Positions 31,896 to 43,378 of a DNA stretch of 64,000 nt are shown here, piece after piece (position 1 is the first letter of the stretch; the number at the start of each line of letters is the position of its first letter). The notes below the pieces were generated by a model. It was not told the origin of the DNA, ran no database searches, and saw only the letters and a program-made list of their open reading frames with translations. A program made the position numbers and the translations under genes. This DNA comes from Phaeosaccion multiseriatum (taxonomy: Eukaryota > Ochrophyta, other classes), in NCBI GenBank assembly GCA_965112735.1, contig OZ218954.1, positions 2,914,001 to 2,978,000 of the forward strand, given 5' to 3'.

Positions 31896-34660
31896 CCCGC
31901 CGGCTTCCGAGCCGGGTGGTGGTGCTTCCCCTCCCGCCGCCCCGCCGCCACCCCTCGCTCTCGGCGGCAGCCCTCCCTCCATGTGTTCGTACTCGTCCTC
32001 CAGGCTGCGCATGTGGAGGTATTCCTCCGACCCTAGCTCGTGCAGAACTACCTCTCCGTTAAAGGTTTCTGTGGCCTGTATGTACATATGGGTACGTATG
32101 TTTACATAGTATGACATAGGGGGAGGGGCGGACGATCAGGAGGATGGACGGGGATGTAGGAGGGAGGGAGGAGGAGGAGGAGGAGGAGGAGGAGGAGGAG
32201 GAGGAGGAGAAGGAGGAGGAGGAGGAGGAGGAGGAGGAGGAGGAGGAGGAGGAGGAGGAGGAGGAGGAGGAGAAGTGAGTACTCGACCCTCAACTCAGCG
32301 ACTCAATCAGCCAGTCACAGGAGCTCACCTAACCTCTCCCATCCCCGTCCAGAGCAAGTACGCTCGTCTCTTCCTTCCTTCCTTCCTTCCTTCCTTCCTT
32401 CCTTCCTTCCTTCCTTCCTTCCTTCCTTCCTTCCTTCCTTCCTTCCTTCCTTCCTTCCTTCCTTCCTTCCTTCCTTCCTTCCTTCCTTCCTTCCTTCCTT
32501 CCTTCCTTCCTTCCTTCCTTCCTTCCTCTCTTCTTTCCTTCCTTCCCTCCTTCCTCCCTTCCTTGCTTTCTTCCTTCCATCCTTCCTGTCTCTCCATCCC
32601 TCTCCCCCCCCATGGAGTGTAATTCACTGCACCCATTGCCTTTCTTTCTCTCCCTCCCCTCCCCTCCCATAGCATGCAATTCCCTCCCCTCTCTCCCCCT
32701 CACCTCAAAGTGAGTGAGTTCCTTATGTCCAAACTCCCCCGTGGCGTTGCACTCCACGTGCACCACCTCCGTTTGGCTCTTCTCCGTCTCCGTCAGTTCT
32801 TGTGTCGCTCCGGTCGGATCCATCGTGGTGTAGTGAACGATACGTTCATGAATGACCTGGGATGGGTCCAAGAAGGAGGAGGAAAAGGAGAAGGGTTACG
32901 ATGGCACCACATAGAGTGGAGGAGGTGTTGGGGAGGGGAGAGGAGGCAATGAGGAACGGATAATAGGAAAAGACGCAGTCGTTTGCGCAAGAGGAGGTCC
33001 CGTCCCGACAGCGGAAGAAGGCATTTCGCGGTCAAAAGACCAGTGACAGGCCCTCTCGAAAGAAGTGGGCGCCGCATCCCTCTCCTTCTCCCTCTCCCTC
33101 TCCCTCTCCCTCTCCCTCTCCCTCTCCCTCTCCCTCTCCCTCTCCCTCTCTCTCTCTCTCCCTCTCCCTCTCTCTCTCCCTCTCCCACTCTCTTCTTCCT
33201 TCTCCGTCCCTCTCTCTTTGCCTTTTTTACTCACCGTTTCTCGCTTTCTCCACACCGGAGCCTTGGGCAGCCTTTTACGGTGCGCGTCTTTGCTGTTGAG
33301 CGCCAACGTCGTGCCTTTGTGAAGCACCAGTGTTCGACAGTCTTCGTCTCTGTCGTGCCCATTCTTTCTGCCTTCATCCTTCTCCTCCTTCTCCTCCTCC
33401 TTTTCCTCCTCCTCCACCTCTTCGTCTTCCTCTGGGTGGGTCACTTGCGCCGCTGGCTGGTGATGATGGTGATCCTCCTCAAGGGGAGGCTCGGGGGACT
33501 CACATCTGCTGTCTCCCGCCTCCTTACGTGATTGATTTTGGTTCCGTTCCTCCCCCTCCTTCTCCTCCCCCTCCTCCTCCTTCTCCTCCTCCTCCTCCTC
33601 TTCTTCCTCCTCCTGCTCCTCCTCCTCCTCCTTCGCCGCCGCCGCCGCCTCCTCCATCTCCTGCTCCTCTTCCTTCTCCTCCATCTCCTGCTCCTCTTCC
33701 TTCTCCTCCATCTCCTGCTCCTCTTCCTTCTCCTCCCCTTCCTTCTCCTCCGCCTTCTCCTCCTCCCTCCCTCGCTTAGGGCTGACTGGTGGTCGAATGC
33801 CCTGCTCGTTCTTTGACTCATCGTTGGCGCCCCTCCGATGCACGGCTATGGGGGAGAGGGGCGGGGTGTTTGCTGATCTAACAGTGGAAGAGCTACATCT
33901 GACCAGCTTGGGGCGCCCCTTCAAGAGTTGGGAAACGCTCGTATCTTCGCCGCTCTTTGGCTCTCCCTGACCTTGCTCTACCCCGTCTATCTCCACCTCC
34001 CCGCTGCGAGGCTCATCAAGACTGCTCTTTCCACCCTCGGGCTCGCAGTTCTTGCAGCCTTCATCACCCCTACTCTGCCGCGTCTCGTCTACTACTACTC
34101 TCTTGGCGATTGCCTGCTGTGCTGGTGAGACCGCAGCCTCTTGCCCCCCCCCTTCTCCTCCCGAGGGTGGCTTGCCCTTCTCTAGAAACTCAAGGAAGGC
34201 GTAAAACCCCACCATGCCCATGGCCCCACCGAGGAAGCGATCCAGCAGACCCTCGATGTGTGGTGTCTCCTGGAGGTTCAGAGCCGCTCGGATGTCCTCC
34301 TTCATGAGGTAGCCCTCTCCCTGACGGGCAGATTCGGAAGAAAGCAAAGCGGTCGACGATAAGGCAGGTGTGAGGAGCAAGATTCAAGGAGGGAGGGAGT
34401 GGCTGAGGCATCCACCATAGGAACGCTGTTGGATACGATGTCGCAGCCGTGAGTTGGATACTCACATCTTGATTGACCCTCCTGTACTTTAGAAAGTGCT
34501 CACACATCGTGCACTCTCCCTTCCTCGTGTTGTATGCCCTGAGAGAAGGGAAAGACGGAAGAGACGGCAATGAGAAGGGCGAAGGGAAAAGGAACGAAAC
34601 GCGCTGAGGCTGGGCTTACCGTATGATCAGCAAGGACCGAAGCTTCTGTGGGCTCGACAT
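30117..34660 (-). CDS. EF-hand-like, acidic and poly-glycine repeat protein
   Basis: Five exons on the minus strand: 34660-34620, 34538-34466, 34320-33235, 32856-32704, 32075-30117 (stop); 1,103 residues, phases consistent. Residues about 1-80 look folded: SSPQKLRSLLIIRAYNTRK, a CTMC pair, then YRRVNQDGEGYLMKEDIRAA, which resembles an EF-hand loop split by intron 2, and a helix GMVGFYAFLEFLEKG. The rest of exon 3 is a long Glu/Lys-rich coil with four KEEEQEME-type repeats. Exon 4 (VHVECNATGEFGHKELTHFE) is ordered-looking. Exon 5 encodes hundreds of glycines from (GGA)n on the coding strand, in a frame kept open through three separate repeat blocks. The start codon lies 205 bp from the coactosin-like start on the other strand. 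Function unknown; parts of the poly-Gly may be intronic. Confidence 0.55.
30757..31875. repeat. (CCT)n/(GGA)n blocks inside an exon
   Basis: Three blocks, about 30757-31090, 31378-31491 and 31628-31875, the last ending in CTG units. On the minus strand the host gene reads them as Gly codons. Confidence 0.95.
32168..32530. repeat. (GGA)n and (TTCC)n arrays in one intron
   Basis: GGA block at 32171-32275 and about 40 TTCC units at 32371-32528, both in the intron between exons 4 and 5 of the poly-Gly gene. Confidence 0.95.
33075..33190. repeat. (CTCTCC)n hexamer repeat
   Basis: CCCTCT hexamers in intron 3 of the poly-Gly gene; purine-rich on its coding strand. Confidence 0.9.
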
Positions 34661-34865
34661 CCCCCCGGACGACGCCCCAGCCCCCATCGTGTACACTTTC
34701 GTGAAGTATGGGCAGAGCGCAAAGCATATTGACGGTTACACCCTCCCAAGGTGCGGCTTCACTGACTTAATTCCACCCCCCCCCATCCCCGATCCTCGAT
34801 CCCCCCCCCAAGTCCCCAGCCTCGGCGTGCAGTCGCGTGCAGGTGGACGAAAAGCTTTCAACAGC
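34661..34865. promoter_or_regulatory. Divergent promoter, poly-Gly gene / coactosin-like gene
   Basis: 205 bp separate the two proposed start codons. It contains C-homopolymers and no clear TATA box. Open frames on both strands make the exact starts uncertain. Confidence 0.4.
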
Positions 34866-35655
34866 ATGTTGCAGGGTGAGGCCAAGGCTTTGCATACGGC
34901 AAAGAGAAGCTCTGGAGTCTCCGTCTCAGAGGACATAGTAGCCGCATGGATGAAGGTGCGAGGAGAAGACGCCCTGGAGCAGCTGAACACATGGCTCGTG
35001 GCCACGTACGCCGAGGGAAGCAAGACGGACATAGTGCTGAAAACCACCGGCCACGGGGTGCTCGCGCTGGTTGAGGCCCTGGGGGGAGAGGAGGACATCT
35101 CCTTTGGCGGGCTACGGGTGAAGATCGATGGGCAGGTACGACTATCGCTGCTGGACCTGTTGCACTGAGCAGTGGGGGAGGCAGGAAGGAGTCTTAGGCA
35201 GAGGCTGCACGACTGCTGTTGTATTGACGTGGGCCAATCGAATTCGCCACCTCGTTGTTGTCGTGCAGGAGAGATTTGTTCGGTTCGCGTACATTGGCGA
35301 GAACGTTGGGGGTATGAAGAAGGGCAAGGCGGCTCTACATAAACAGGTTAGTGGAAGTGAGCCACCCCCGCCCCCCGCGCCTTTCGCTCTCAGACCCCGC
35401 CGGTCAAGTAGCCACTGGGGAGTAACGTGTGGGGGAGAAATCCGCAATGCCCTCCCTCACAGTGCACGCTCCCTCTCTTCGTTTAGTGCTGTCTATCTTA
35501 TCTCCCTCTCCCCCCCGATACCAATGCAAAAGGGCGTATGGAACGCGCTCGAAGGGGCTGTAGCAGACGTGAGCTTGGAGGCCCCGGTGGGCGAGGCATC
35601 CATAGCAACTGCTATTCAGGACGCCGCTCGCGCCTCAGAGGTGGCCTTTCTCTAA
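34866..35655 (+). CDS. Coactosin-like ADF-H domain protein
   Basis: Three exons: 34866-35135, 35269-35346, 35533-35655; 156 residues, phase 0 at both junctions. Length and layout match coactosin-like actin-binding proteins: a helix (VSEDIVAAWMKVRGED), central strands ending GGLRVKIDG, then ERFVRFAYIGENVGGMKKGK, which corresponds to the family's conserved F-x-Y-x-G-E segment with the basic actin-contact run, and a C-terminal helix (ASIATAIQDAARASEVAF). Expected role: binding filamentous actin and protecting it from capping. The start at 34866 is the first ATG that leaves a compact domain; the frame is open further upstream to 34623, and that part, rich in Pro, looks non-coding. Confidence 0.72.
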
Positions 35656-35969
35656 CTAGAGGGCACCATGCGAGAATGGCACACCAGGGCTGGCCGTGGA
35701 AGGAAGGAGCAAGACATAACCCTGCCGCTGCGTGGCCTTGATGAGCCTGCGGCGGACCCGGCTCGGCTCTCCCTCTGCGCGTGATCCCTCCATCCCCTGT
35801 ACACACCAACAAACAGGTGGGTTGGTGTGGCCGACAGACGGCCGACTTGAGAACCATCCACTGCGGCTGCCCCCCCCCCCCTTCAAGGCCTCAAGGGGAT
35901 TGGAGCTCAAGCAGAGCAAGCGCAAGAGTGGGTAGGGGAGGGGTCGTATTTGCTCACAGTGCTGGCCAA
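35656..35969. other. Unassigned stretch at the coactosin 3' side
   Basis: A minus-strand open frame (35925-35656) might be the 3' end of the next gene, but no splice model reaches it convincingly. Confidence 0.3.
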
Positions 35970-38084
35970 TCTACTCACAGATGGCCTGGGCTTGGGCCTG
36001 GGCCTGCCTCGTTGTGCGAGAGACAGGAAGGAAGTAGTGAGTGAGCAGAACGACGTATGGCGTATGCAGAGAGAGAGAGAAGTGGGTCAGAAAGTGGCCT
36101 GAAGATGATCATCATGACTTGGCCGGCCAGCAGGTGGTGGTCGATGGCCACGTCAAAGTGGACCTTGAACCTCTCAGGACCGCATCGTTTGGTGCCCATC
36201 TCCGGAGACGAGAGTTTGGCGGCGCTCTCGCTGTCATGGAGAGAAAGTCTACTCACACGCTCCATGTGTCATTGGCTCATTGTGCCACCCCACCCACCTC
36301 CTCTCTGTCATCACGGCTGGCTGCACGAGAGAGGGGAAGAGGATGGCAGCCTACGCGGCTGGAAGAGCGCAAAAGAGGATGACAGGCAGTACATTGGGTC
36401 AACAACAAGAGTAGCGAGGTGCCTTTGGGGCTTGTTATTTGTTTTAATTTCAAAAAAAAAGATGGCGGCAACTTTCGGTGGGAACGCGTCCTGCTTTACT
36501 ACACAGTGAAGGGAATGTGGTGCTCGAAATAATCGCCAGTCAACCATAACAAACGCTCGTTTCTGGTACTCCCCAGGGTGGTTGGTGCGAATTACGTAAG
36601 CCCCTTATTCTCTTCACCCAGCGCCTCGCCGGGGTTAGCTTTGGTTTCTGTAAGGGGCGTGGCTGAGCTTCCTTCCTTCCTTCCTTCCTTCCTTCCGCCT
36701 TCCCATCATCACAGAGTGTGACAAGCCTCCAACAAGGCCCACGGGGGAGAGGCCTATTTTTGCCACGTACCTCCAATGACGCCTGTTGTTGATCGATTGT
36801 CCAGCGGTCACACGGCAATAGCGGTCGGTCAGAGGCACAGGATGGAGGATAAGCGGGCGCGCGAGCGGGCGCGGGCGAGCGAGGGCAGGGCAGTCAAGCA
36901 ACACACACGCACGCACAAACAACACACACACACATAGCACACACACACAAAACAAACAAAACTTACTCACTCACTCACAACAGGATTGGTGAGTTTCAAA
37001 TTTCCCATTCCTCGTACACAAAAAAAAGTACACACACAGGGAGAGAAGCACACCCACACCACCCCCCAACAAGTCAAGGACAAAACGCAAAGGCATTGTC
37101 AACTCACCAGCATGGTGATGGGACTCGGAAACCCACTGCCCGGCGGCATTCCTCATGAAGACCGTTTCCGAGGCGTACAGTATCTCCATGTAGAAATGTG
37201 CGCGACGTTGGGGAAGGCCCTCTTGGCTCTGGCCACCACCGCCTCTGCGTCATGACGGGTGTCAACGAGGATGTTGAGCCGGCCGCCCATTGAAGGTGCG
37301 ATACGTGTCTGTGCACTTGTCGGGGTGTGGGTCCAGTGGCCCAGCGTAGGACCTGAGGCGGAGGCATCATGCGCAAGACGTCCCCCGGAGCGGGCGCGCG
37401 GAGGGAGGGGACCACCATGTTCATCAGGCATACATACTCTTTGCAGCACTGATTGAGAAGTCCTCCACGGTCTTCTTTGTCCCAGAAAAGGTGAGAATGG
37501 CCTCCCAAGTCCCTCCGGATAAGCGGAGAAAGGTGAGAGAGCGACCGCCTCCGTTGTCAGATATCGCCCGTAGCACCCTCAAGGCGAGCTCCCCCTTCAG
37601 CCTGCGCAGGTTGCCGCTGGACGGGTCAGTGCCCCCCCCGGGTGAAGATGACTGGCTCCAGGTAGTCCGGATGGGAGGTCAAGACCATCGAGTTACTTGA
37701 ACAGTATCTCCCGATGACCCCTGCGAAAGTTCGGTTGTCAACGGGCGCTGCAGCTTGAAAGAGGGGGCCTTCTCGTCTAGGGTGCTTGCCACTGCATTCA
37801 CCATGGTCTCCACGTCCTGTCCGCCCTTTTGGTGCTTGTTGACATGCTCCGCAAACCTCATCAGCTGCGCAGTTTCGGGGAGAGCCAGAAAGTCTATGAT
37901 GATGCGACTTTCTGGCTCTCCCCGAAACTGCGCAGCTGATGAGGTTTGCGGAGCATGTCAACATTCACCATGGTCTCCACGTCCTGTCCGCCCTTTTGGT
38001 GCTTGTTGACATGCTCCGCAAACCTCATCAGCTGCGCAGTTTCGGGGAGAGCCAGAAAGTCGCGATACCACCCTTCAAAGTTTA
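35970..38084 (-). pseudogene. Unrecognised multi-exon gene, disrupted by a local inverted duplication
   Basis: Several minus-strand exons look real: 38084 down to 37697 ([34 protein letters not shown]; donor caa/gtaact), 37651-37438 (LRRLKGELALRVLRAISDN, SLTFLRLSGGTWEAILTFSG; donor a/gtatgt) and one starting at 37352 (GRLNILVDTRHDAEAVVARA); these three keep phase. A further exon near 36236-36087 encodes AKLSSPEMGTKRCGPERF and IDHHLLAGQVMMIIFR. Two defects are visible. The first exon contains a 100-bp direct repeat flanking a 57-bp inverted copy, which brings a stop (TAG) in frame. Near 37190-37200 the best reading shifts frame (VARAKRAFPNVAH then FYMEILYASETVFMRN). No family is recognised. 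It could be a pseudogene, an intact gene with assembly errors, or a gene whose exons I joined wrongly. Confidence 0.4.
37795..38061. repeat. 100-bp direct repeat flanking a 57-bp snap-back inverted repeat
   Basis: Copies at 37795-37894 and 37962-38061 are direct. Between them 37906-37962 is the exact reverse complement of 37838-37894, with an 11-nt loop (37895-37905). Confidence 0.95.
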
Positions 38085-39284
38085 CTGCCAAGTGGGGAGT
38101 GCCACAGAAAGCCCCATGTGCCTCCACATTGCCCCACATGCCTCCACATTGCCCCATGTGCCTCCACATTGCACCATGTGCCTCCACATTCCCCCACATG
38201 CCTCCACATTGCCCCACGTGCCTCCACATTGCCCCACATGCCTCCACATTGCCCCATGTGCCTCCACATTGCCCCACATGCCTCCACATTGCCCCATGTG
38301 CCTCCACATTGCCCCATGTGCCTCCACCCGACGCGAAGCTTTGCGGCGCGGTCCGAAAACCACCCCCCCGTGTCGCGGAGAGAGGGGAGGGGGCAACAGC
38401 CCAGGCCCAGCCCCAAGCAATAGCCCAGGCCCAGCCCCAAGCAACAGCCCAGGCCCAGCCCCAAGCAACAGCCCAGGCCCAGCCCCAAGTCCAGGCCCAG
38501 CCCCAAGCAATAGCCCAGGCCCAGCCCCAAGCAACAGTCCAGGCCCAGCCCCAAGCAATAGCCCAGGCCCAGCCCCAAGCAACAGTCCAGGCCCAGCCCC
38601 AAGCAACAGCCCAGGCCCAGCCCCAAGCAACAGCCCAGGCCCGGGCTCAAGCAATGAGTAGGGGGGTGCAGACGCCCACCCCACTGTGTCGGGGTATCGG
38701 CTCGCTCTCCACCATCCCTTCCGAGGCCTCCCCCCAGCACCACAGAAGCACTCAGCACGGCCCATTAACAGGAGGGGGGGGCAGGGCCCAGGCCAGCAGG
38801 AGGGCCACAGCTCCCCTCCGCTCCGTTGACTGAGGTGTGAGCCTAACGGGACTTCCATCACGCACAGAGGCGCAGAGAGCAAGCCACAGCCCATGTGGCG
38901 CACGCACGCTCTCCCCCCATCCCTGTCGGCCGACCGGTCTGTCGATCGATCGGTCGGTTGGTGGGGGTCTATTGTCGGGAACTCCGGTTTCTCACGCTCC
39001 TCCTGAGGGAGTGTACCGTATCCGCACAAGAAGAGAGAGAGAGAAAGAGATGGCGCTTTGTCTTGGGAAGCGCGCATTCTCATGGGCTTCCACCTGCCAC
39101 ACCCCACACCACACGCTCCGCACTGCGATAACGCACGCACGCACGCACGCACGCACGCATGGAGTATGCGAGGCTTTGGAAGCACCTCATTTCCGCCGCG
39201 AGCCCTCTCGCAAGTCTTTAGACACATGGACACATACGCACGGGGCAGTGCTCGAGTCACGCCTGTGCTGGTCTCATGTGGTCT
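38085..39284. repeat. Two adjacent minisatellites and gene-free spacer
   Basis: 38113-38330: 18-bp unit GCCTCCACATTGCCCCAT with CATG/GTGC variants, about 12 copies. 38398-38652: 24-bp unit CAGGCCCAGCCCCAAGCAAC and variants, about 11 copies. 38653-39284: CG-rich spacer with GATCGATCGGTCGGT and a GCACGCAC run at 39134-39160. No supported gene. Confidence 0.75.
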
Positions 39285-40922
39285 CTAGCGAGCGCGCTCC
39301 CTCTTCCACTTGAACACCGCGGGCTTGTCTCCCTCGGCGGCCTTGACCTTCTTCTTGGTGCCTTTGCTGTTCATCACCGTCCTCTGAACCTCCAGGTGGT
39401 TCATCACCTGCACAGAGAGAGGGAGAGAGAGAGAGAGAAGAGAGAGCGAACGAGCAAGGTGGTTAGGGTTAAGGGGCATGCTTAGATGGGAATGGAGTAG
39501 CCGTTGCGAATACGTAATACTACTTAGTATACTACATACACTAATGGGTGTCTGTGGTAAAGAACGCGCCCTCGGTAGGTTTTGTCAAAAGTGTGTTTTA
39601 TCCTCACAGATTCGCCACTACAGCGATCAGAAAAGGAATTCAAAAGTTATCGTCATCGGGTCCTCTCTCGCTCTCTTCCTCCTCCCCTCTCCCCCCCCCC
39701 TCTAAGCAACCGTCACTCATCCACTGCCAGCCCTCATCCTACGTTGGCTCCTCAGCCTCGTTCCTACCTTCTTGAGCTTCGCCCCTCGCTCAAGCCGCTG
39801 GGAGAGCTCCTGGTAGGACGCGTCCCTCTTCTTCATGACCTGAGGAGCGAAGAGACACAAGCAGAGATACAAGCAAACAAAACAACAATAACAGCATTCA
39901 GCACGATAACACGGGCCAGCATTGGTGAGAGGAAGGAGAAGCGAAAGGGTGGCAGGGAGACAGAGATAGAGATAGAGACAGGGAAGGAAAGATAGGAGAG
40001 AGAGTGTGTGTGTACACACGCACCTTGTTCATCATCTTGCGATTGTGGGCGCCGATGACTTCTCCCTCCTGCAGAGTCTTGACAGTCGGGCGGTTAAAGG
40101 CCCTGCCCGCCAGCTCCGGCACAGTGTCAAAGTGTTTCACGGGATCAAAATCAGCGGCGGCCTTTTGATGAAAAGGGCGATAGGACAGGAGCATGAAAGC
40201 CAAAGGGAAAGGAGTCAGTGAGCTCGTATGTCTTGTCTTGTCTTCCCCTCGCATGCAGTCCCTGCAAAGTCGGATCCCAGCCCCGCCCCTTGCTCCCCCG
40301 TGCAGCTCAACAACCGACTGCAGAGCAGCAGCGCGCACCGCACCTTCTTGGAGTCCACAAAGATGGTGTGCGTGTTCTGGGCGGGGGCATCGAGCATGTG
40401 CAGGCTTTTCTGCAGGCGCTTGGCCTTGTTCATGTCCACCGTGTGCTTCATCTGCACGTAGGAGAGGTCCTGCGTCTTGAGCAGCGCCACGGTGTCGTGG
40501 TCCAAATCCTGCAGCAGAAAACAGCAGAGACGTCCAATACCCGCCTTCCTTGTAAGCCGGGGACTCTACAACAGGGGAAAAACACACACACACCAACACC
40601 CTCTCTTCATGGCCCCTCCCGTTCGGTCGCTTCCAACTCCTCCAAACCGCCCGCCCTGACCGCGTACCTTGGTTGACGACACCTCCTCGTGGACTCCGTC
40701 CTTATTGACCTTCGTCTTGTGCATGGCGAAGTAGAACTCATCGGGGTTCTTGAGGGCCGCCTTGAGCCTAAGCTTTTTGATGGTGTCTTTCTTGCGATTG
40801 AAGTCCTTCGCACGCTGCACGTAGTCGGCATGCTTCTCCAAGAGACCAAGCTTGGCCCGTGCCTTGGGCTGGGCTCGCTCCTTGTGCGTCGAGCGCTTGA
40901 CGGCATTGCGGAGAGAGGACAT
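39285..40922 (-). CDS. UTP11: U3 snoRNP / SSU processome protein Utp11
   Basis: Five exons on the minus strand: 40922-40668, 40508-40344, 40161-40024, 39839-39768, 39407-39285 (TAG); 250 residues, all junctions phase 0. The family pattern runs end to end: an N-terminal basic stretch ([28 protein letters not shown]), [67 protein letters not shown], and the C-terminal [10 protein letters not shown]. Normal length for the family. Utp11 is a nucleolar component of the small-subunit processome needed for early 18S rRNA cleavages. The open frame begins further upstream without an ATG, so 40922 is the first Met. A signal-peptide protein starts 304 bp away on the other strand. Confidence 0.95.
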
Positions 40923-41226
40923 GCCCTCGTGGGAGCAAATCGATCGCAAATCTGTGTGAGCCGCAAACGCGCATCTTTTAGTAGTCCGTGTAATGATGGA
41001 TCACTTGGCCGTTAAGGCCGATCCGATCCCCACCTCGTCGACCGGCACTCAAATCCTCCGTCCCCTGTGCTGTTTGCGTAAGAGTGCGGAGACTCCTGTA
41101 ATACGCATTCACGGGCATTTGTTCCTCCGTAAGGCGTAAGTCCTAGCAGACCTCAGTGGAGATCCCTCTGCCACAGCGTCTCGCAAATTTTGATCTCGAT
41201 CGACCGAACCAAAGCAGACGGGAAGG

Positions 41227-43067
41227 ATGCCCCGGCTTTCATGGTGGCGTGCCTTCCAGTGTCGGCTATGCAGCACTGTCATTCCCCTCCTTCTGCTTTT
41301 CGCGTACCTGACCCTGGAAGTGGTGGAGTGCAAGAGACGGGGGTAAGCTGGCCTCAGATGCGTGGGGGGGGGAGGGAGCGGGTATGAGCACGGTCCTGGC
41401 AGAAGAGACTTTTTCAGGGAGATGGTCACCCTCCTATTGTGCCTAGGAGAGTGCGTTCCCCCAGCTTTTAGCAGGTGCCCTCTGCAGGCCTTTCCTCCCT
41501 CTTTTCTTCTCTTCCTTCCTCCCCCCCCTCAACTTTCCTCTTCCACCACTGCTTCCCTTCTCTTCGCACACTGTCCCCGCAGTGATAAGGCGAAGGGCAA
41601 GACCCGACGCCGCTACAGCCCTAAAGGTTCGTCACGTACACGCAAAAACCACAGCGAGGAGTTCTTCTACGTAATCGGCGCGGTAATCTTTCTTGTCGTC
41701 GCGCCAGTCATCTTCTTCTTCCTTCGCTCTCTATACCTGGTGAGCGAATACGGGTAACCTCCCTCTTCCTGCCCTACCCTCCTCTTCTTCCCATCTTCTT
41801 CCTGTCCTGCTCGCCTGCTTTCACAAGGAAAGCAACTACTAGCATTGGAGCAGCTTGTGGCTTATGTCTTCGACCCCGCCCACTCACACCGTTTGTGCAT
41901 GGTCCCCCCCCCCCCTTTTCCAACTGCGTCATGGCGCTTCTCTGCCTGGGCCACTGCTAGGACCCCGCCGTGCCTCAGCTGGCGAGGTTGGGTTGGGATG
42001 CCCTCAAAACGAAGTTCTCCTCCTACCTGGGTAAGTGAGAGTGCGGGAGCAGTTCGCCACCCCTCGTGAGCCCCTCTGTTCCCCACCCTCCGGCTGAGAG
42101 TCTCCTTCTGTCCTACCCACGTCCCCCCCTTCCATGACTGTGTCCCTCTCCACTGCCTCCGCAAACTTCATCACGGCCTCTCCCTCTAGTGCAAGACCCT
42201 GAGCTTTCCATACTTCTCCGTACTTGTGTGTGTGTGTGTGTGTGTGTGTAGGGCGAGCGGAGGAGGAGAGTGGGGAAGGCGACGGTCAAAGCGACAACAT
42301 GTGAGTAGCTCGCGTCTCGTTAGTCCCGATGCTGTGAAGGTAGAGCGCTTGCCTACCCGATGGCGGCACTGTGAAGGGCCAGCGTGATGATGGTGGGGAA
42401 GGGAGTCCGTCTCAGTGCGAGTTTCCTTGCTGAAGGCGTCGGAGGAGGGACAAGGGAAAGAACTGCTTCGGAGCAGCGTAAGGGACAAGACATGGTCTGC
42501 CTTCTTCGCTCTGGTAGACATCCACGTGCACACTCACCCACGCACACACACACACGCACGCAAGCAGATACACACATACACAGACACACACACACCCACA
42601 CCCACACACATACATACACATACATATACACACACCCACACCCACACCCACACGCACACCCACACGCACGTGCACGCTTACCCCTCTGTTGTTAAAGATG
42701 TAAGGCATCCCAATGTGCCTTCAGTATTATCCGAACGTTTGGATAATACTGCGACCAACTGGAGAGCCACCCTTGGCCCAACGTCCCCCTCTCGAACTGC
42801 TCTCATCGTCTTCCCCTCTCTTGTGGGTGGCTGTGGGTGTGTGTGTCGTGTGTTGCCAGGCGCTATCGAGACCCCCCGGGGAATGGCCACAGAGACAGCA
42901 GCCATAGGGGCGGCTACCACAGCATTCCCATCGACCAAGAAGCAACCATCCCCAAGGCAGCAACAGGGGGAGGAGGAGGAGGAGGAGGAGGAGGAAGAGC
43001 AGACCCTATGCAGGAGCGTGCGCCCTTTTCGGCGGATGCGAGACGAAGGAGAAGAGTGGTACCGTAG
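41227..43067 (+). CDS. Small signal-peptide, single-TM protein of unknown function
   Basis: Five exons: 41227-41342, 41583-41739, 41961-42030, 42252-42300, 42860-43067 (TAG); 199 residues, phases 2, 0, 1, 2 all matched. The N-terminus is a clear signal peptide (CRLCSTVIPLLLLFAYLTLE, residues about 13-32), then a short very basic segment (GKTRRRYSPKGSSRTRKN), a TM helix at about 64-85 (YVIGAVIFLVVAPVIFFFLR), a short amphipathic stretch (VPQLARLGWDALKTKFSSYL) and a hydrophilic tail with poly-Gly and a basic end (ARRRRRVVP). This predicts a type I protein with a small luminal/extracellular part. No family recognised. The intron 3 acceptor is preceded by a (GT)n run. Confidence 0.62.
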
Positions 43068-43378
43068 TGAAAGAGTGATGACTGAGCTCTCTGGAGGTAG
43101 AAGTAAAGAAGCAGTAAAAGAGAGCGAATGCGAAGTAGAGTAAGCACACGTCAGCACAAGGCTCCCCTGCCCGTCTGGTGGGTCAATTCTTATTCTATCA
43201 ACAAGACTTGAAGAGTCATTTCTAGAATAGCTGTACGCTACTTTGTCTGCTGCGTTGTGTGTGTGTGTGCGTGCGTGCGCGTATGTGCATCTGCCTGGCT
43301 CAGTCGAGGTGTGTCTTCGTGCCTGACTGGCTGAGTCCCTTAGTCGAGGTGGGTGTATGTGTGTGTCTGACTGCCTTA
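43068..43378. other. Spacer between convergent genes
   Basis: Contains a short GTGTGCGTGC run at about 43257-43275 and a repeated TGGCTGAGTC-like sequence. No gene seen. Confidence 0.5.

Noticed and set aside
37104-37508. Minus-strand frame with FWDKEDRGGLLNQCCKEYV
   Set aside because: The overlapping frame SLTFLRLSGGTWEAILTFSG joins in phase to exons on both sides, so this one is a shadow.
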